Shown piece after piece: positions 19,641 through 29,424 of a stretch of DNA of 64,000 nt (the stretch's first letter is position 1; every line of letters starts with the position of its first letter). A model generated the notes under the pieces. That model searched no databases, was not told the DNA's origin, and was given only the letters and a program-made list of their open reading frames with translations. The DNA comes from Massilia arenae. GTDB taxonomy: Bacteria > Pseudomonadota > Gammaproteobacteria > Burkholderiales > Burkholderiaceae_D. The stretch covers positions 1-64,000 of the forward strand of contig NZ_VPFD01000006.1 in assembly GCF_008014745.1 (NCBI RefSeq). The letters are read 5' to 3'. A program made the translations under genes and the position numbers.

Positions 19641-22076
19641 TTAATCGTTGCTGCCATGCAGACGCACGCGAAGCAGACGCATACCATTAAAGATAACCAG
19701 CAGGCTGGCGCCCATGTCCGCGAACACGGCCATCCACAAGGTGGCCGATCCTGCGATAGCGAGCACCAGGAACACGGCCTTGATCAGCAAGGCTGCAACG
19801 ATGTTCTGCTTGAGGATGGCGGCTGCCTGCCTGCTCAGGCGAATGAACTGCGGGATCTTGCGCAAATCATCATCCATCAGCGCGACGTCGGCTGTTTCAA
19901 TGGCCGTGTCGGTGCCCGCTGCGCCCATCGCAAACCCGATATCGGCCTTGGCCAGCGCCGGGGCATCGTTGATGCCATCCCCTACCATGCCGACGGTACC
20001 GAATTGCGCCACCTCGTCATTGATGGCAGAGAGCTTATCCTCGGGCAGCATGTTCCCGCGGGCGTCATCGATGCCAACCTGCCGTGCGATCGCTTTGGCC
20101 GTCACCGCGTTGTCGCCGGTGAGCATGACCGTCCGGATCCCCAACCTATGAAGCTGGGCCACCGCTTCGCGACTGGTTTCACGAATGGTATCGGCCACGC
20201 CGATCACCAGCAGTGGCGACGTCTCATCGCAGAGGACAACCGCGGTCTTTCCTTCACCCTCCAGTGTCGACAGGACGCTTTCCGTCGCGGTATTGCAGAT
20301 GCCGAGCTCCTCGACCAGGCGGTGATTGCCGAGGTAGTACCACTTCCCGTCGATCCGCCCTTTCGTGCCACGGCCGGTCAAGGCCTCGAACTCGGTCACG
20401 GATGCGAGGAGCAGGTCCAGGCCCAAGTTTTGCCAGTGGCGGCTCACCGCGGTCGATACCGGATGGTCGGAACGGTCCGCGAGCGCGGCCGCGAGCTGCA
20501 GATGAGTCTGTGCATCGCCTTGCAGGGGCAACACGTCCGTCACTTCGGGTTTACCTTGGGTGATCGTGCCGGTCTTGTCCAGTGCGAGCGAGCGCAGCTT
20601 GCCGCCCTGCTCCAGGTAGACGCCGCCTTTGATGAGGATACCGGCTCTCGCCGCCGCAGCCAGGCCGCTGACGACGGTGACCGGGGTCGAGATCACCAGG
20701 GCGCAGGGGCACGCGATCACCAGCAGAACGAGTGACTTGTAGATCCATGGCATCCATTCGGCGCCCAGCATGAGCGGCGGCACCAGAGCGACGGCGAGCG
20801 CAATGGCGAACACGATGGGCGTGTAGATGCTGGAGAAGCGGTCGACGAAACGCTGCGTGGGCGCGCGGCTGCCCTGCGCGTCCTCGACCGCGCGGATGAT
20901 GCGCGACAGGGTCGAGTTGCTGTGGCCGGCGGTGACACGGTATTCGAAAGAGCCCGTTTCATTGATCGTGCCGGCAAACACCTTGTCGCCGACCGTCTTT
21001 GGTACCGGCATGCTCTCGCCCGTGATCGGCGCCTGGTTGACGGACGACTGGCCGGTGGTCACTTCCCCATCCAAAGCGATCCGCTCGCCGGGTGCGACAC
21101 GGGCCAGGGCGCCGATCGCGACCGTGGTGGCGTCCTGTTCACTCCAGCTGCCGTCGTCAAGGCGCACGCTTACCCGCTCGGGTGTCAGTGCCATCAGGCC
21201 CTGGATGGCGTTTCTCGCACGGTCAAGCGATCGGGCCTCGATTATCTCGGCAAGCGCGAAAAGGACCATGACCATCGCCGCTTCGGGCCACTGCCCGATC
21301 AGTACCGCCCCGGTCACGGCGATTGACATCAGGGCATTGATATTCAGGTTGCGGTTCTTGAGCGCGATCCAGCCTTTCTTGTACACCCCCAAGCCCGTCG
21401 TCGCGATCGCAAGCAGCGATAGCAGGATGACTGGCCACCAGTTTTCATCGCCCGTCGTCCATGCGACCACCTCGGCACCGACTGCTGCGGCCAAGCCCAG
21501 GGCAAGGACTGCATACTGCCGCTTTCGGGAGACGGGTGGGACCGCCTCGGCTCGTCCTTGCCCAGCTGCAACGAGCACCGCCTGCATACCGATGGACGTC
21601 AGTGCATCCAGGATCGCCATTGCCGGCCCACTATGCCTGACGACCAAGCGACGCTGGACGAGATTGAAGTCGAGCTGTTGGACCTGCGGCATGCCGGACA
21701 GCTTGTTACGGATGAGCGTCTCCTCGGTTGGGCAATCCATGTTCTCGATGCGGAAAACAGTGCCGGCTGCTGACCCGCTTTGCTCCTCGGTCTGTTCAAT
21801 CACCGGGTCCATGCCGACCGCCCGTACTGCTGCAAGGATCGCCTGTGGATCGCCGAGGCTGTGCTCCACCCGCAAGCGGCGCTGGACAAGATTGAACTCG
21901 AGCTTTCCGACGCCTGCGACGCGCCCAAGCGCCTGCCGCAGCAGCCCCTCTTCAGTCGGGCAGTCCATTTGGTCGATGCGAATGAGAAGGGAACGGTCCA
22001 GGGTTGAAGACGAGGCACCCGCGGTCTCGATCGATGCAGATTTTTCGCAACATGATTTGGTCTGGCATTCCGACAT
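19641..22076 (-). CDS. zntA: Zn/Cd/Pb-exporting P1B-type ATPase
   Basis: An 811-residue P-type ATPase. Two N-terminal HMA-like domains carry DCPTEE (about residues 38 and 115) in place of the usual metal-binding CxxC. The translocation motif CPC is at 456-458, the phosphorylated Asp at 500 in DKTGT, then the HP motif in RSDHPVS and the hinge GDGINDAP. CPC and the acidic HMA sites point to Zn(II), Cd(II) and Pb(II). It is divergent from a CadR/PbrR regulator and heads the minus-strand zntA-czcICBA series. GAGGAG precedes the ATG. Confidence 0.9.
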   Translation of the reverse strand: MSECQTKSCCEKSASIETAGASSSTLDRSLLIRIDQMDCPTEEGLLRQALGRVAGVGKLEFNLVQRRLRVEHSLGDPQAILAAVRAVGMDPVIEQTEEQSGSAAGTVFRIENMDCPTEETLIRNKLSGMPQVQQLDFNLVQRRLVVRHSGPAMAILDALTSIGMQAVLVAAGQGRAEAVPPVSRKRQYAVLALGLAAAVGAEVVAWTTGDENWWPVILLSLLAIATTGLGVYKKGWIALKNRNLNINALMSIAVTGAVLIGQWPEAAMVMVLFALAEIIEARSLDRARNAIQGLMALTPERVSVRLDDGSWSEQDATTVAIGALARVAPGERIALDGEVTTGQSSVNQAPITGESMPVPKTVGDKVFAGTINETGSFEYRVTAGHSNSTLSRIIRAVEDAQGSRAPTQRFVDRFSSIYTPIVFAIALAVALVPPLMLGAEWMPWIYKSLVLLVIACPCALVISTPVTVVSGLAAAARAGILIKGGVYLEQGGKLRSLALDKTGTITQGKPEVTDVLPLQGDAQTHLQLAAALADRSDHPVSTAVSRHWQNLGLDLLLASVTEFEALTGRGTKGRIDGKWYYLGNHRLVEELGICNTATESVLSTLEGEGKTAVVLCDETSPLLVIGVADTIRETSREAVAQLHRLGIRTVMLTGDNAVTAKAIARQVGIDDARGNMLPEDKLSAINDEVAQFGTVGMVGDGINDAPALAKADIGFAMGAAGTDTAIETADVALMDDDLRKIPQFIRLSRQAAAILKQNIVAALLIKAVFLVLAIAGSATLWMAVFADMGASLLVIFNGMRLLRVRLHGSND

Positions 22077-22107
22077 GACGACTCCTCGAGAACTGTGTAT
22101 AGTTCAC

Positions 22108-22138
22108 ATTGAACACCCTGTAGCGGGTACGGGGTCAA
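22108..22138 (-). promoter_or_regulatory. MerR-type promoter of zntA
   Basis: Read on the minus strand: a -35 box TTGACC (22138-22133), a 19-base spacer and a -10 box TTCAAT (22113-22108). The spacer contains a dyad with arms ACCCCGTA and TACAGGGT at 22135-22115. A 19-base spacer with a central dyad is the hallmark of promoters untwisted by MerR-family activators. The regulator gene starts 30 bases away in the other direction. Confidence 0.85.
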
Positions 22139-22166
22139 GCACTAAGTTAAAGTAGCGGGATTTTTC

Positions 22167-22595
22167 TTGAAAATTGGCGAATTGGCAGACCGGTCAGGCT
22201 GCTTGGTTGAAACCATCCGCTACTATGAGCGCATCGGATTGCTCGCTCCGCCTGAGAGGTCGGCAAACAATTATCGAGCCTATAACGAGCTTCACGCTGA
22301 GCGCTTGCTGTTCATTCGCCATTGCCGCGCCTTGGACATGACACTCGATGAGATCCGGACGCTGCTCGATTTTCGCGAGGCGCCCGGAAAAAATTGCGAG
22401 AGCGTCAACGCGCTACTCGACAAGCACATCGGGCACATCGTCGACCGTATAGCAAACCTGTCAGTACTGGAAGCGCAGCTCAGAGACCTCAGGAGCCGTT
22501 GCGTCGCCACCGACAGCACAAACCCATGTGAAATCCTGCAGGCGCTCGGCACTGCCGACGCTTGCGACGAGCCAGCAAGGCTTGGGCGCCATTGA
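22167..22595 (+). CDS. cadR: MerR-family metal sensor, CadR/PbrR type
   Basis: A 142-residue MerR-family regulator beginning at TTG 22167 with the typical MKIGELADRSG. Cys12 lies in the HTH region, a second Cys in GKNCESVNALLDKHI ahead of the dimer helix, and further Cys in RSRCVATDSTNPCEIL. This set matches PbrR and CadR, which sense Pb(II), Cd(II) and Zn(II). It lacks the His-rich tail of some CadR proteins. It should activate the divergent zntA promoter. The arrangement of regulator, divergent ATPase and downstream PbrT-like gene resembles the Cupriavidus pbr locus. Confidence 0.85.
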   Translation: MKIGELADRSGCLVETIRYYERIGLLAPPERSANNYRAYNELHAERLLFIRHCRALDMTLDEIRTLLDFREAPGKNCESVNALLDKHIGHIVDRIANLSVLEAQLRDLRSRCVATDSTNPCEILQALGTADACDEPARLGRH

Positions 22596-22659
22596 CCAGC
22601 CCTGGACTTTCCGCGCCATCACTGCATTGCCGAATCAGCGAACAGCCGCAACAATGCGC

Positions 22660-22690
22660 TTGACCTTCAAGTAGCTAGAAGGTGTTTAAT
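22660..22690 (+). promoter_or_regulatory. MerR-type promoter of the pbrT-like gene
   Basis: TTGACC at 22660-22665, a 19-base spacer and TTTAAT at 22685-22690. The spacer carries a dyad with arms ACCTTCAAG and CTAGAAGGT at 22663-22683. The operator differs from that of zntA and resembles those at 26355-26375 and 26839-26859. Confidence 0.8.
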
Positions 22691-22725
22691 ATCAGGTTCT
22701 CGAACCTGAAGACAAGTATCCCGAT

Positions 22726-24654
22726 ATGACGTACCCCGTTTGGCGTCGGCTAATCGCCTTCGTAATGTTCTGCTGCTGCGTGATCGGTACGACACACGCT
22801 AATCCCACATCATCGGAAGCGGAAGTCCGACAGCTCTGGCAGTTGCTCGATTATGTCGCCGTCGATTACGCAGGCGCGGTCCAGAACGGAGCGATTGTCA
22901 GCGAACTCGAATACGGCGAAATGCAGGAGTTCTCGACGCGCGCGCAGAACCAGGTGAAGGCATTGCCTCCGCATCCCCTGCATGCAGAACTGGCAGCTGC
23001 CACCATAAAACTAAAGCAGGCGGTCGAGCGCAAGGAATCGCCGCAACAGGTTGCCCAGCTTGCGCGCGAGGCAAACCGTTTGCTGCTGCAGGCCTACCCC
23101 TTCCCTGTTGCGCCGCGCGCCCTGCCCGATCTGGCCCGCGGTGCGGCGCTGTACCAGGCGCAATGCGCTTCATGCCATGGAGCGGCCGGCGCCGGCGATG
23201 GGGCACTCGCGGCCAAGCTCGAACCCAAACCGATCGCATTTACCGATGAGGAAAGAGCCCGCTCGCGCTCTCTCATGGCCCTGTATCAGGTCATCAGCCA
23301 GGGTGTCGAGGGCACATCGATGCCGGCCTTTGCAGGCTTGTCCGAGCATGACCGCTGGTCTCTGGCGTTCTATGTCGGCCGCCTGGCGTTCAAGGACACG
23401 GACATCGCAGCCGGAGAGTCTGCATTCGCCCAGAGCAGCTCCGCGTCTGCCACGATTCCCGACATGAACACGCTCGTGACGGCAACCGAAGAAGAACTGG
23501 CGAAGGCAAGCTCATCGTCGACCGCGCGGTCGGTTCTGGCCTATGCACGTACCCACCCCGGGGTGGTACTGGAGCAGCAAGAACGCAAGGGCATCGTTCT
23601 TGCGCGCAAGCTGCTGCAAGACAGTCTGGATACCTTGAAAAATAACCAGCGGTCGAAGGCTACCGAGCTTGCTTTATCGGCCTACCTGGACGGTTTCGAG
23701 CCGCTCGAGGCGAGGCTCGATGCGACTGACCGCCAGTTGCTGGTCGACGTTGAGCGAACCATGCAGCTGTACCGGGGCGCGGTTGCACAAGGCAACGTGT
23801 TGCGTGCGACCGAATACGCCGCGCAACTCGACGCGTATTTCGTGCGTGTCGAGGAGCTTACCGGCGCGAACAAGACCGATGCGACGACGGTGTTCGTGGG
23901 CGCGTTGACCATTCTCCTGCGCGAAGGTGTCGAAGCCTTGTTGATTGTGATCGCGATGGTCGCGTTCCTGCGCAAAGCGGAGCGTCCACAAGCCTTGCAC
24001 TACGTGCACGCAGGCTGGATCTCGGCGCTGGCGGCAGGCGCCTTGACATGGGTGGTGGCCACCTATGTGGTCAGCATCAGTGGCGCAAGCCGTGAAGTGA
24101 CCGAGGGCCTCTCGTCGCTATTCGCTGCCGCGGTGCTGCTGTCGGTCGGACTATGGATGCACCAGAAAGGCCAGGCCGGACAGTGGCAAGCCTACCTCAA
24201 GCAGCATTTGACGGCAGCGATGGAAAAACGCTCCGCATGGGCCTTGTTTGCCCTGGCGTTCATCGCGGTGTACCGTGAAGTCTTCGAAACGGTCCTGTTC
24301 TACTCGGCGCTCGCCGCTGACGGCAACGGCACCGCCCTGCTGGCAGGATTCGTTACAGGCCTGGTCCTGCTGTCGGTGATCGCCGTAATTTTCCTGCGTA
24401 CCAGTGCACGCATGCCGATCGGTAAATTCTTCTCGTTCAGCTCCGTGCTGGTGGCCGCCCTGGCAGTTGTCCTGGTCGGAAAAGGAATCGCAGGGCTGCA
24501 GGAAGCCGGATGGCTGACGGCCACACCGGTCACGGGACCGCGGATGCCAGTTCTCGGCCTCTACCCGACGATAGAGACTTATGCGGCGCAACTGGCCCTG
24601 CTCCTGGCGGCTGGTCTTGGCTTCGGCTTCAATCTGATGAAGGTCCGCAAATAG
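22726..24654 (+). CDS. pbrT: cytochrome c-FTR1 permease, PbrT-like
   Basis: 642 residues. An N-terminal signal peptide is followed by a periplasmic region with a c-type haem site CASCH at 147-151 and then a C-terminal FTR1 iron/lead permease domain of about seven helices. The two acidic transport motifs are REGVE at 399-403 and REVFE at 517-521, versions of the REGxE motif. Proteins of this architecture include PbrT, linked to Pb(II) uptake in the pbr operon of Cupriavidus; others import Fe(II) or Fe(III). Pb or Fe transport is inferred from the neighbouring cadR/zntA genes and the MerR-type promoter upstream. No clear ribosome binding site precedes ATG 22726. Confidence 0.82.
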   Translation: MTYPVWRRLIAFVMFCCCVIGTTHANPTSSEAEVRQLWQLLDYVAVDYAGAVQNGAIVSELEYGEMQEFSTRAQNQVKALPPHPLHAELAAATIKLKQAVERKESPQQVAQLAREANRLLLQAYPFPVAPRALPDLARGAALYQAQCASCHGAAGAGDGALAAKLEPKPIAFTDEERARSRSLMALYQVISQGVEGTSMPAFAGLSEHDRWSLAFYVGRLAFKDTDIAAGESAFAQSSSASATIPDMNTLVTATEEELAKASSSSTARSVLAYARTHPGVVLEQQERKGIVLARKLLQDSLDTLKNNQRSKATELALSAYLDGFEPLEARLDATDRQLLVDVERTMQLYRGAVAQGNVLRATEYAAQLDAYFVRVEELTGANKTDATTVFVGALTILLREGVEALLIVIAMVAFLRKAERPQALHYVHAGWISALAAGALTWVVATYVVSISGASREVTEGLSSLFAAAVLLSVGLWMHQKGQAGQWQAYLKQHLTAAMEKRSAWALFALAFIAVYREVFETVLFYSALAADGNGTALLAGFVTGLVLLSVIAVIFLRTSARMPIGKFFSFSSVLVAALAVVLVGKGIAGLQEAGWLTATPVTGPRMPVLGLYPTIETYAAQLALLLAAGLGFGFNLMKVRK

Positions 24655-24839
24655 TAAGCGGACGCTCGCAGCTGGCATCGCGACCGATGCTAGCCGGAGC
24701 AATCTTCAGCTTGAGCCTCACCTGGCTCGACGCATGCAACCATGACGTTTTCGCCGGGAGCTAAACAGCTTGAACCGCGAAAGCTTGGACCGAATCAGAT
24801 TCCAATCTATTTTGTAAGCGCCGCCTTGGCCGTGCTTGG

Positions 24840-25019
24840 GGGATCCTCGGGATGCTTCCCACGTTTAGGCAGGTTCCGCCGGGGCGCCTGGCCGTCGGGT
24901 GCGGCGTAAGGATTCGATTCGATGCAGGCCACGGACAAGCCGAGCTGTCCGGCGCGGATTGCGGCGATGTAATCGCCTGAACCCGCGCCGACGATGAACA
25001 GGTCGTACTACGCTTTCAC
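24840..25019 (-). pseudogene. N-terminal fragment of a dihydrolipoamide dehydrogenase (lpd)
   Basis: On the minus strand a GTG at 25019 with GGAGG upstream opens a frame that reads VKA, stop (TAG), then YDLFIVGAGSGDYIAAIRAG and SVACIESNPYA, the FAD-binding start of an E3 dihydrolipoyl dehydrogenase. After a frameshift the other frame reads GGTCLNVGSIP, the redox-active site with its second Cys changed to Ser. A stop at codon 4, a frameshift, loss of the active Cys and loss of the remaining roughly 400 residues make this dead. The remnant ends near 24840. Confidence 0.75.
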
Positions 25020-25067
25020 GTGATTCCTCCCAATGCCCGAGTCGTTGCGTTCACTCTGCCGGATTGA

Positions 25068-25810
<743 letters not shown>

Positions 25811-26284
25811 TTCACGTGCTGCATGGTGAGCACGCGCTGCCAGCTCATGACCAGCATTAGCGATTGCAACATAGCGCTCGCTGGCAGCAAGGGTAACGAA
25901 CGCTTCGGTAATCCGAACTGTCAGCTCCGCTTCAGCAGAGCGCGCCCCAATGCCGGCAGCGGCCCGCTGCGACTGTGCCACGCGCATCCTGGCGCTCCGC
26001 TTACCTCCGAGCTCTAGAGGCATCGATAGCCGGACCGCCTTTTCTCCTCCACCGAAACCGGAGTAACGTCGCGATCCCATGACATTTTCGGCCTCAAGGG
26101 AAAGGGTCGGGTTCGATCGAAGTCCAGACTGGCGCACAATGGCATCGGCCACGTGCAAGGCCGCTTCGGCGCCCTTCAACTGCGGTGCCTGGCTACCGGC
26201 TCGGGCGACGGCTTCGGCAAGTGTCAATGGGGTGCTCTCAGCAATGGCAGAGCCTGCGGCCATACACATGGCCACTAGGGCCAT
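25811..26284 (-). pseudogene. truncated czcC fused in frame to the czcA remnant
   Basis: The N-terminal half of a TolC-family CzcC: a signal-peptide-like start, then LTLAEAVARAGSQAPQLKGA and MPLELGGKRSARMRVAQ. About 160 residues in, the frame passes directly into the czcA sequence VPDITN near 25810. The second half of czcC, all of czcB and the start of czcA have been lost in one deletion. It is driven by a MerR-type promoter that still looks intact. Confidence 0.78.
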
Positions 26285-26347
26285 GGCGACGGAAGCGTTG
26301 ATCTCAATGCGCCTGATTGGATTCGCTTGACGAATTAATAAATGAGA

Positions 26348-26378
26348 TTTATAAACCTTAAAGCCACTTTAATGTCGA
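26348..26378 (-). promoter_or_regulatory. MerR-type promoter and operator between the dead czc operon and merR2
   Basis: Minus strand: TCGACA (26378-26373), a 19-base spacer, TATAAA (26353-26348), facing the czcC remnant. The spacer holds a dyad, on the plus strand arms ACCTTAAAG and CTTTAATGT at 26355-26375. On the plus strand a sigma70 promoter (TTGACG at 26327, 17-base spacer, TATAAA at 26350) ends just before the same dyad, so one site could activate leftward and repress merR2. Confidence 0.72.
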
Positions 26379-26382
26379 GAAG

Positions 26383-26796
26383 ATGTCACGCACATTTACG
26401 ATAGGACAGCTGTCCGCTGCGGCGCAGATGCCCCCAGCGACAATTCGCTATTACGAGAAAATCGGGTTGCTCGACTCTCCATCCCGCTCTGGCAGCAACT
26501 ACCGGCTGTACGGGAGCGAGGATGTAGCACGCCTGAGCTTTGTTCGCCGTGCACGGGAGATCGGGTTCACGGTCGACCAGGTTCGAAGCCTGTTGGCCTT
26601 CTCCGACCAGCGAGACGGCGACTGCTGCGCCGTGACAGCGCTGACAGAACAACACCTTGCCGAGGTCGAACAAAAGATCAGAGACCTCAACTTATTGAAA
26701 GAACACCTTTCCCGTCTGCTGATTTCATGCCGGGGCGGCCGATTTGCCGATTGCGGGATCATTGATGCCCTCGCGCCGGCGGGACAAGCCGGGTAG
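26383..26796 (+). CDS. MerR-family metal sensor (second)
   Basis: A 137-residue MerR-family regulator with an N-terminal HTH (TIGQLSAAAQMPPATIRYYE). A CC pair lies before the dimerisation helix (GDCCAVTALTEQHL), where sensors of divalent ions have Cys and CueR-type sensors of monovalent ions have Ser. The C-terminal loop has Cys-X7-Cys (CRGGRFADC), the CueR spacing. It therefore mixes features, and I favour a divalent ion such as Pb, Cd, Zn or Hg. It lies between a dead czc operon and the HMA-CDF gene, and a shared operator type suggests it controls these and pbrT. Confidence 0.82.
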   Translation: MSRTFTIGQLSAAAQMPPATIRYYEKIGLLDSPSRSGSNYRLYGSEDVARLSFVRRAREIGFTVDQVRSLLAFSDQRDGDCCAVTALTEQHLAEVEQKIRDLNLLKEHLSRLLISCRGGRFADCGIIDALAPAGQAG

Positions 26797-26835
26797 CTCA
26801 CTCAGCGTGGTGCCAATCACAGGTCCTGAGCACAC

Positions 26836-26866
26836 TTGACCTTGAAGCTGGTTGAAGGTTTACCCT
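26836..26866 (+). promoter_or_regulatory. MerR-type promoter of the HMA-CDF gene
   Basis: TTGACC at 26836-26841, a 19-base spacer, TACCCT at 26861-26866. The dyad in the spacer has arms ACCTTGAAG and GTTGAAGGT (26839-26859), matching the operator form seen at pbrT and at merR2. Confidence 0.78.
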
Positions 26867-26897
26867 CCAATAACCAGCCACCAAAAAACTCACTTTC

Positions 26898-27965
26898 ATG
26901 ACACAAAATCAGACCACGCCTTCAAGCGGCTTTGAAACCGAGCTGTTCGTCTCCAAAATGGACTGTCCGTCTGAAGAAAACTTGATTCGGATGGCTTTGG
27001 ACAAAGTCGACGGCATCGATCATATCGCCTTCGACCTAAATACCCGAACCGTCAGAGTGCTCCACCGTGGGAGCGCAGATATCCTTTTCGACGTCCTTCA
27101 ACCATTGCGACTGGGGGTGGAGCTTCGCAGCTCACGTCCGGCTGAGCCACGCTCTACCGTACAACGCACGATCAGCACGCTCGCAATACCGAAGATGGAC
27201 TGCCCGTCTGAGGAGAACATGATCCGCATGGCGGTAGCTGATGTCGAAAGCATACATTCGCTCAACTTCGATCTCTCGGCAAGGCAGCTCCACGTAGCAC
27301 ACTCGGGAAACATCGATCCTATATTGTCGAAGCTGACACGATTAGACTTGGGCGCCCACCTGATCAGTTCCCGTCCAGACCTGTCCCAATCGACTAGCGG
27401 CTCCGATAAAGCTGGAGACGCGTCAGAGGCGAAGACGTTGCGGCTGCTGCTGGCTATAAATGCTGTGATGTTCGTGGTCGAACTCACATGGGGGTTAATC
27501 GCAGAATCCGCAGGATTAGTAGCCGATTCGCTCGACATGTTCGCCGATGCAGCAGTCTATGGTTTAGCGTTATACGCTGTTGGGCGCGCGGCTGCGCTAA
27601 AAACTCGTGCGGCCCACGTGGCTGGGTGGCTTCAACTCGTGCTCGCACTAGGTGCGCTGAGTGAAGTGGTTCGACGTTTCTTCTTTGGCAGTGAACCCGA
27701 ATCTGTTTTGATGATGAGTGTCGGAACCGTAGCCCTCATTGCTAACGCTGCCTGCCTGATTTTGATCGCCAAGAAACGTGATCGGGGTGCGCATATGAAG
27801 GCAAGTTATATATTTTCCGCCAACGACGTTATCGCCAATCTCGGCGTGATCGCTGCTGGAGTGTTGGTTACCTGGACTGGTTCGCCTTACCCCGATCTTG
27901 TTGTGGGCACCATCATCGCCGTCATCGTGCTCACTGGTGCGCGCCGGATCCTTAAACTGAGGTAG
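26898..27965 (+). CDS. double-HMA domain fused to a CDF-type transporter
   Basis: 355 residues. Two HMA-like ferredoxin folds come first (about residues 10-75 and 93-150), each with the motif MDCPSEEN in place of CxxC, followed by a CDF-like membrane domain from about residue 180 with five or six helices. Helix 2 reads DSLDMFADA, with the Asp pair of a CDF site. The helix 5 equivalent (SANDVIANLGV) has one Asp only, and the cytoplasmic C-terminal domain of normal CDFs is absent. It probably exports or buffers a divalent metal with the HMA domains as delivery or sensor modules. DCPSEE closely matches DCPTEE in the zntA protein, suggesting the domains bind the same ion. Confidence 0.78.
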   Translation: MTQNQTTPSSGFETELFVSKMDCPSEENLIRMALDKVDGIDHIAFDLNTRTVRVLHRGSADILFDVLQPLRLGVELRSSRPAEPRSTVQRTISTLAIPKMDCPSEENMIRMAVADVESIHSLNFDLSARQLHVAHSGNIDPILSKLTRLDLGAHLISSRPDLSQSTSGSDKAGDASEAKTLRLLLAINAVMFVVELTWGLIAESAGLVADSLDMFADAAVYGLALYAVGRAAALKTRAAHVAGWLQLVLALGALSEVVRRFFFGSEPESVLMMSVGTVALIANAACLILIAKKRDRGAHMKASYIFSANDVIANLGVIAAGVLVTWTGSPYPDLVVGTIIAVIVLTGARRILKLR

Positions 27966-28068
27966 CGGTAAAGCGTTTTTGTTGCATGAATGGCTGACCG
28001 GTAGGTGGCGAGCTGCCACCACCGGTCATGGAAGCTACTTTATTATCCGGTTTCACCCACCTATGGCA

Positions 28069-29424
28069 TCAGGGAGACAGACTAAGCCGAAGTCCATCAA
28101 CAGCTGGGAAGGCGACCTTACCAATAATATAGTCACCATTACTTCCGTCGAACTTCACATCAACATGACTCATTGTCGCGGTTTCTCTTCTGAAGTCGCC
28201 AACTCTTTTCCTCCCATCCCGCACAGCGACTAGCCACCAATAGAACGCTGCATACTCAGCGATAAACTGCGCCCGCCAACATATCCTTACCCGCTGTGCA
28301 AACTCGTTCCCATAAGGGAATCCCACATTCCAGTCCTGGAAATCTGCTTGGTCTGGCGATGCATGCATCACACTAAAATAGGTCTCGTAGCTATTTCTGA
28401 GCATGATGAAGGCTAATAATTTCACGTTGCAGCCGCTCGGAGAATTCAGAAGGTCTCTGATGGATTCGGCTCGATGACGAACATAGTCCTCATCGTCGAA
28501 CGGTTCCGATTCTGCGATTACGCGAAGTAACCGTCGTAGCGTTGCACGATAAACCTTTATTGCAAGACTAAGTTTTTCAGTTTTCCAACGCTTCGGAAAA
28601 AGGACGCTTTTCATAGGGTCGCATCGTTCAAGAGCGATTTTCCAAGTCAAGACCACGAGTTGGGGAACTTCGCGTGTCGTGAAAGGTAGCGTTGCCGGCG
28701 GGGGGACTTGGTGAATAACCCACTGTAGCCATGTAGTTTCAGGCCTCAACCACGGCGAGAAATGATATGCCCGTGAAGACAAAAATGATTCCAGCTGATT
28801 GCGTACTGCTGTCGACTCCTCCCACCAATGATCAAGACTTTCAAAAGCTCGCGCGTATTCCCTTTTGCTTTGCTGTATCTCCAACCGAGCATCCACGCTC
28901 AATCCAACGCCTGAGATGGGACCGTTGCAGTGCGGGCAGACGTATGGCCTGCTTAGGATCTCTTGATGAAATCCATAAGTGGGCAAATGCTTGCCGCACG
29001 AGTAACAAGTATCGCGCAGTGCTGCTCCATCTAGCGGGCAGTGGGAGAGGAACTTCGATTGATGCCAGAAGCTATGATAAAGATGCCCTAGACATAGGGG
29101 ACAATAGCGAAACGCAGTATTCCACCATATAGACCTATGTTTTTCAGATGATGATCCGAATACCTCTTTTTCACTCGGCTCATCAATCCACCAGCTGCTG
29201 TGGCTGAACACGTCCGGGTCGAAACCACGCTTATAGGAAAAAGTGGCATGCTCTTTCTGATAGCCCGCACCGTGCGTGCAATGGGTAAGCAGTTCTTTTA
29301 CTCCGAGGCCGTTACGCCATCCGAATCGCCATATTGAGGAGACCATCGATTCTTCCGGCAAGGGAACCAAATCGAGCGCGGCGTTGGAAGGAAACTCTCT
29401 AACGGCGTTATCGTAAATCTTCAT
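28069..29424 (-). CDS. tniQ: TniQ/TnsD-family target-selection protein
   Basis: A 451-residue TniQ-domain protein. It begins with the typical LVPLPEESMVSSIWRFGWRN, followed by zinc-finger pairs in YCPLCLGHL, SHCPLDG, CYSCGKH and YVCPHCNGP. The C-terminal 250 residues are helical and should contain the DNA-recognition part. TniQ proteins choose the insertion site and recruit the ATPase. The ATG overlaps the stop of the ATPase gene (ATGA). The length fits a TnsD-like protein with its own DNA-binding tail better than the minimal TniQ of CRISPR-associated elements. No cas genes are near. Confidence 0.85.
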   Translation of the reverse strand: MKIYDNAVREFPSNAALDLVPLPEESMVSSIWRFGWRNGLGVKELLTHCTHGAGYQKEHATFSYKRGFDPDVFSHSSWWIDEPSEKEVFGSSSEKHRSIWWNTAFRYCPLCLGHLYHSFWHQSKFLSHCPLDGAALRDTCYSCGKHLPTYGFHQEILSRPYVCPHCNGPISGVGLSVDARLEIQQSKREYARAFESLDHWWEESTAVRNQLESFLSSRAYHFSPWLRPETTWLQWVIHQVPPPATLPFTTREVPQLVVLTWKIALERCDPMKSVLFPKRWKTEKLSLAIKVYRATLRRLLRVIAESEPFDDEDYVRHRAESIRDLLNSPSGCNVKLLAFIMLRNSYETYFSVMHASPDQADFQDWNVGFPYGNEFAQRVRICWRAQFIAEYAAFYWWLVAVRDGRKRVGDFRRETATMSHVDVKFDGSNGDYIIGKVAFPAVDGLRLSLSP

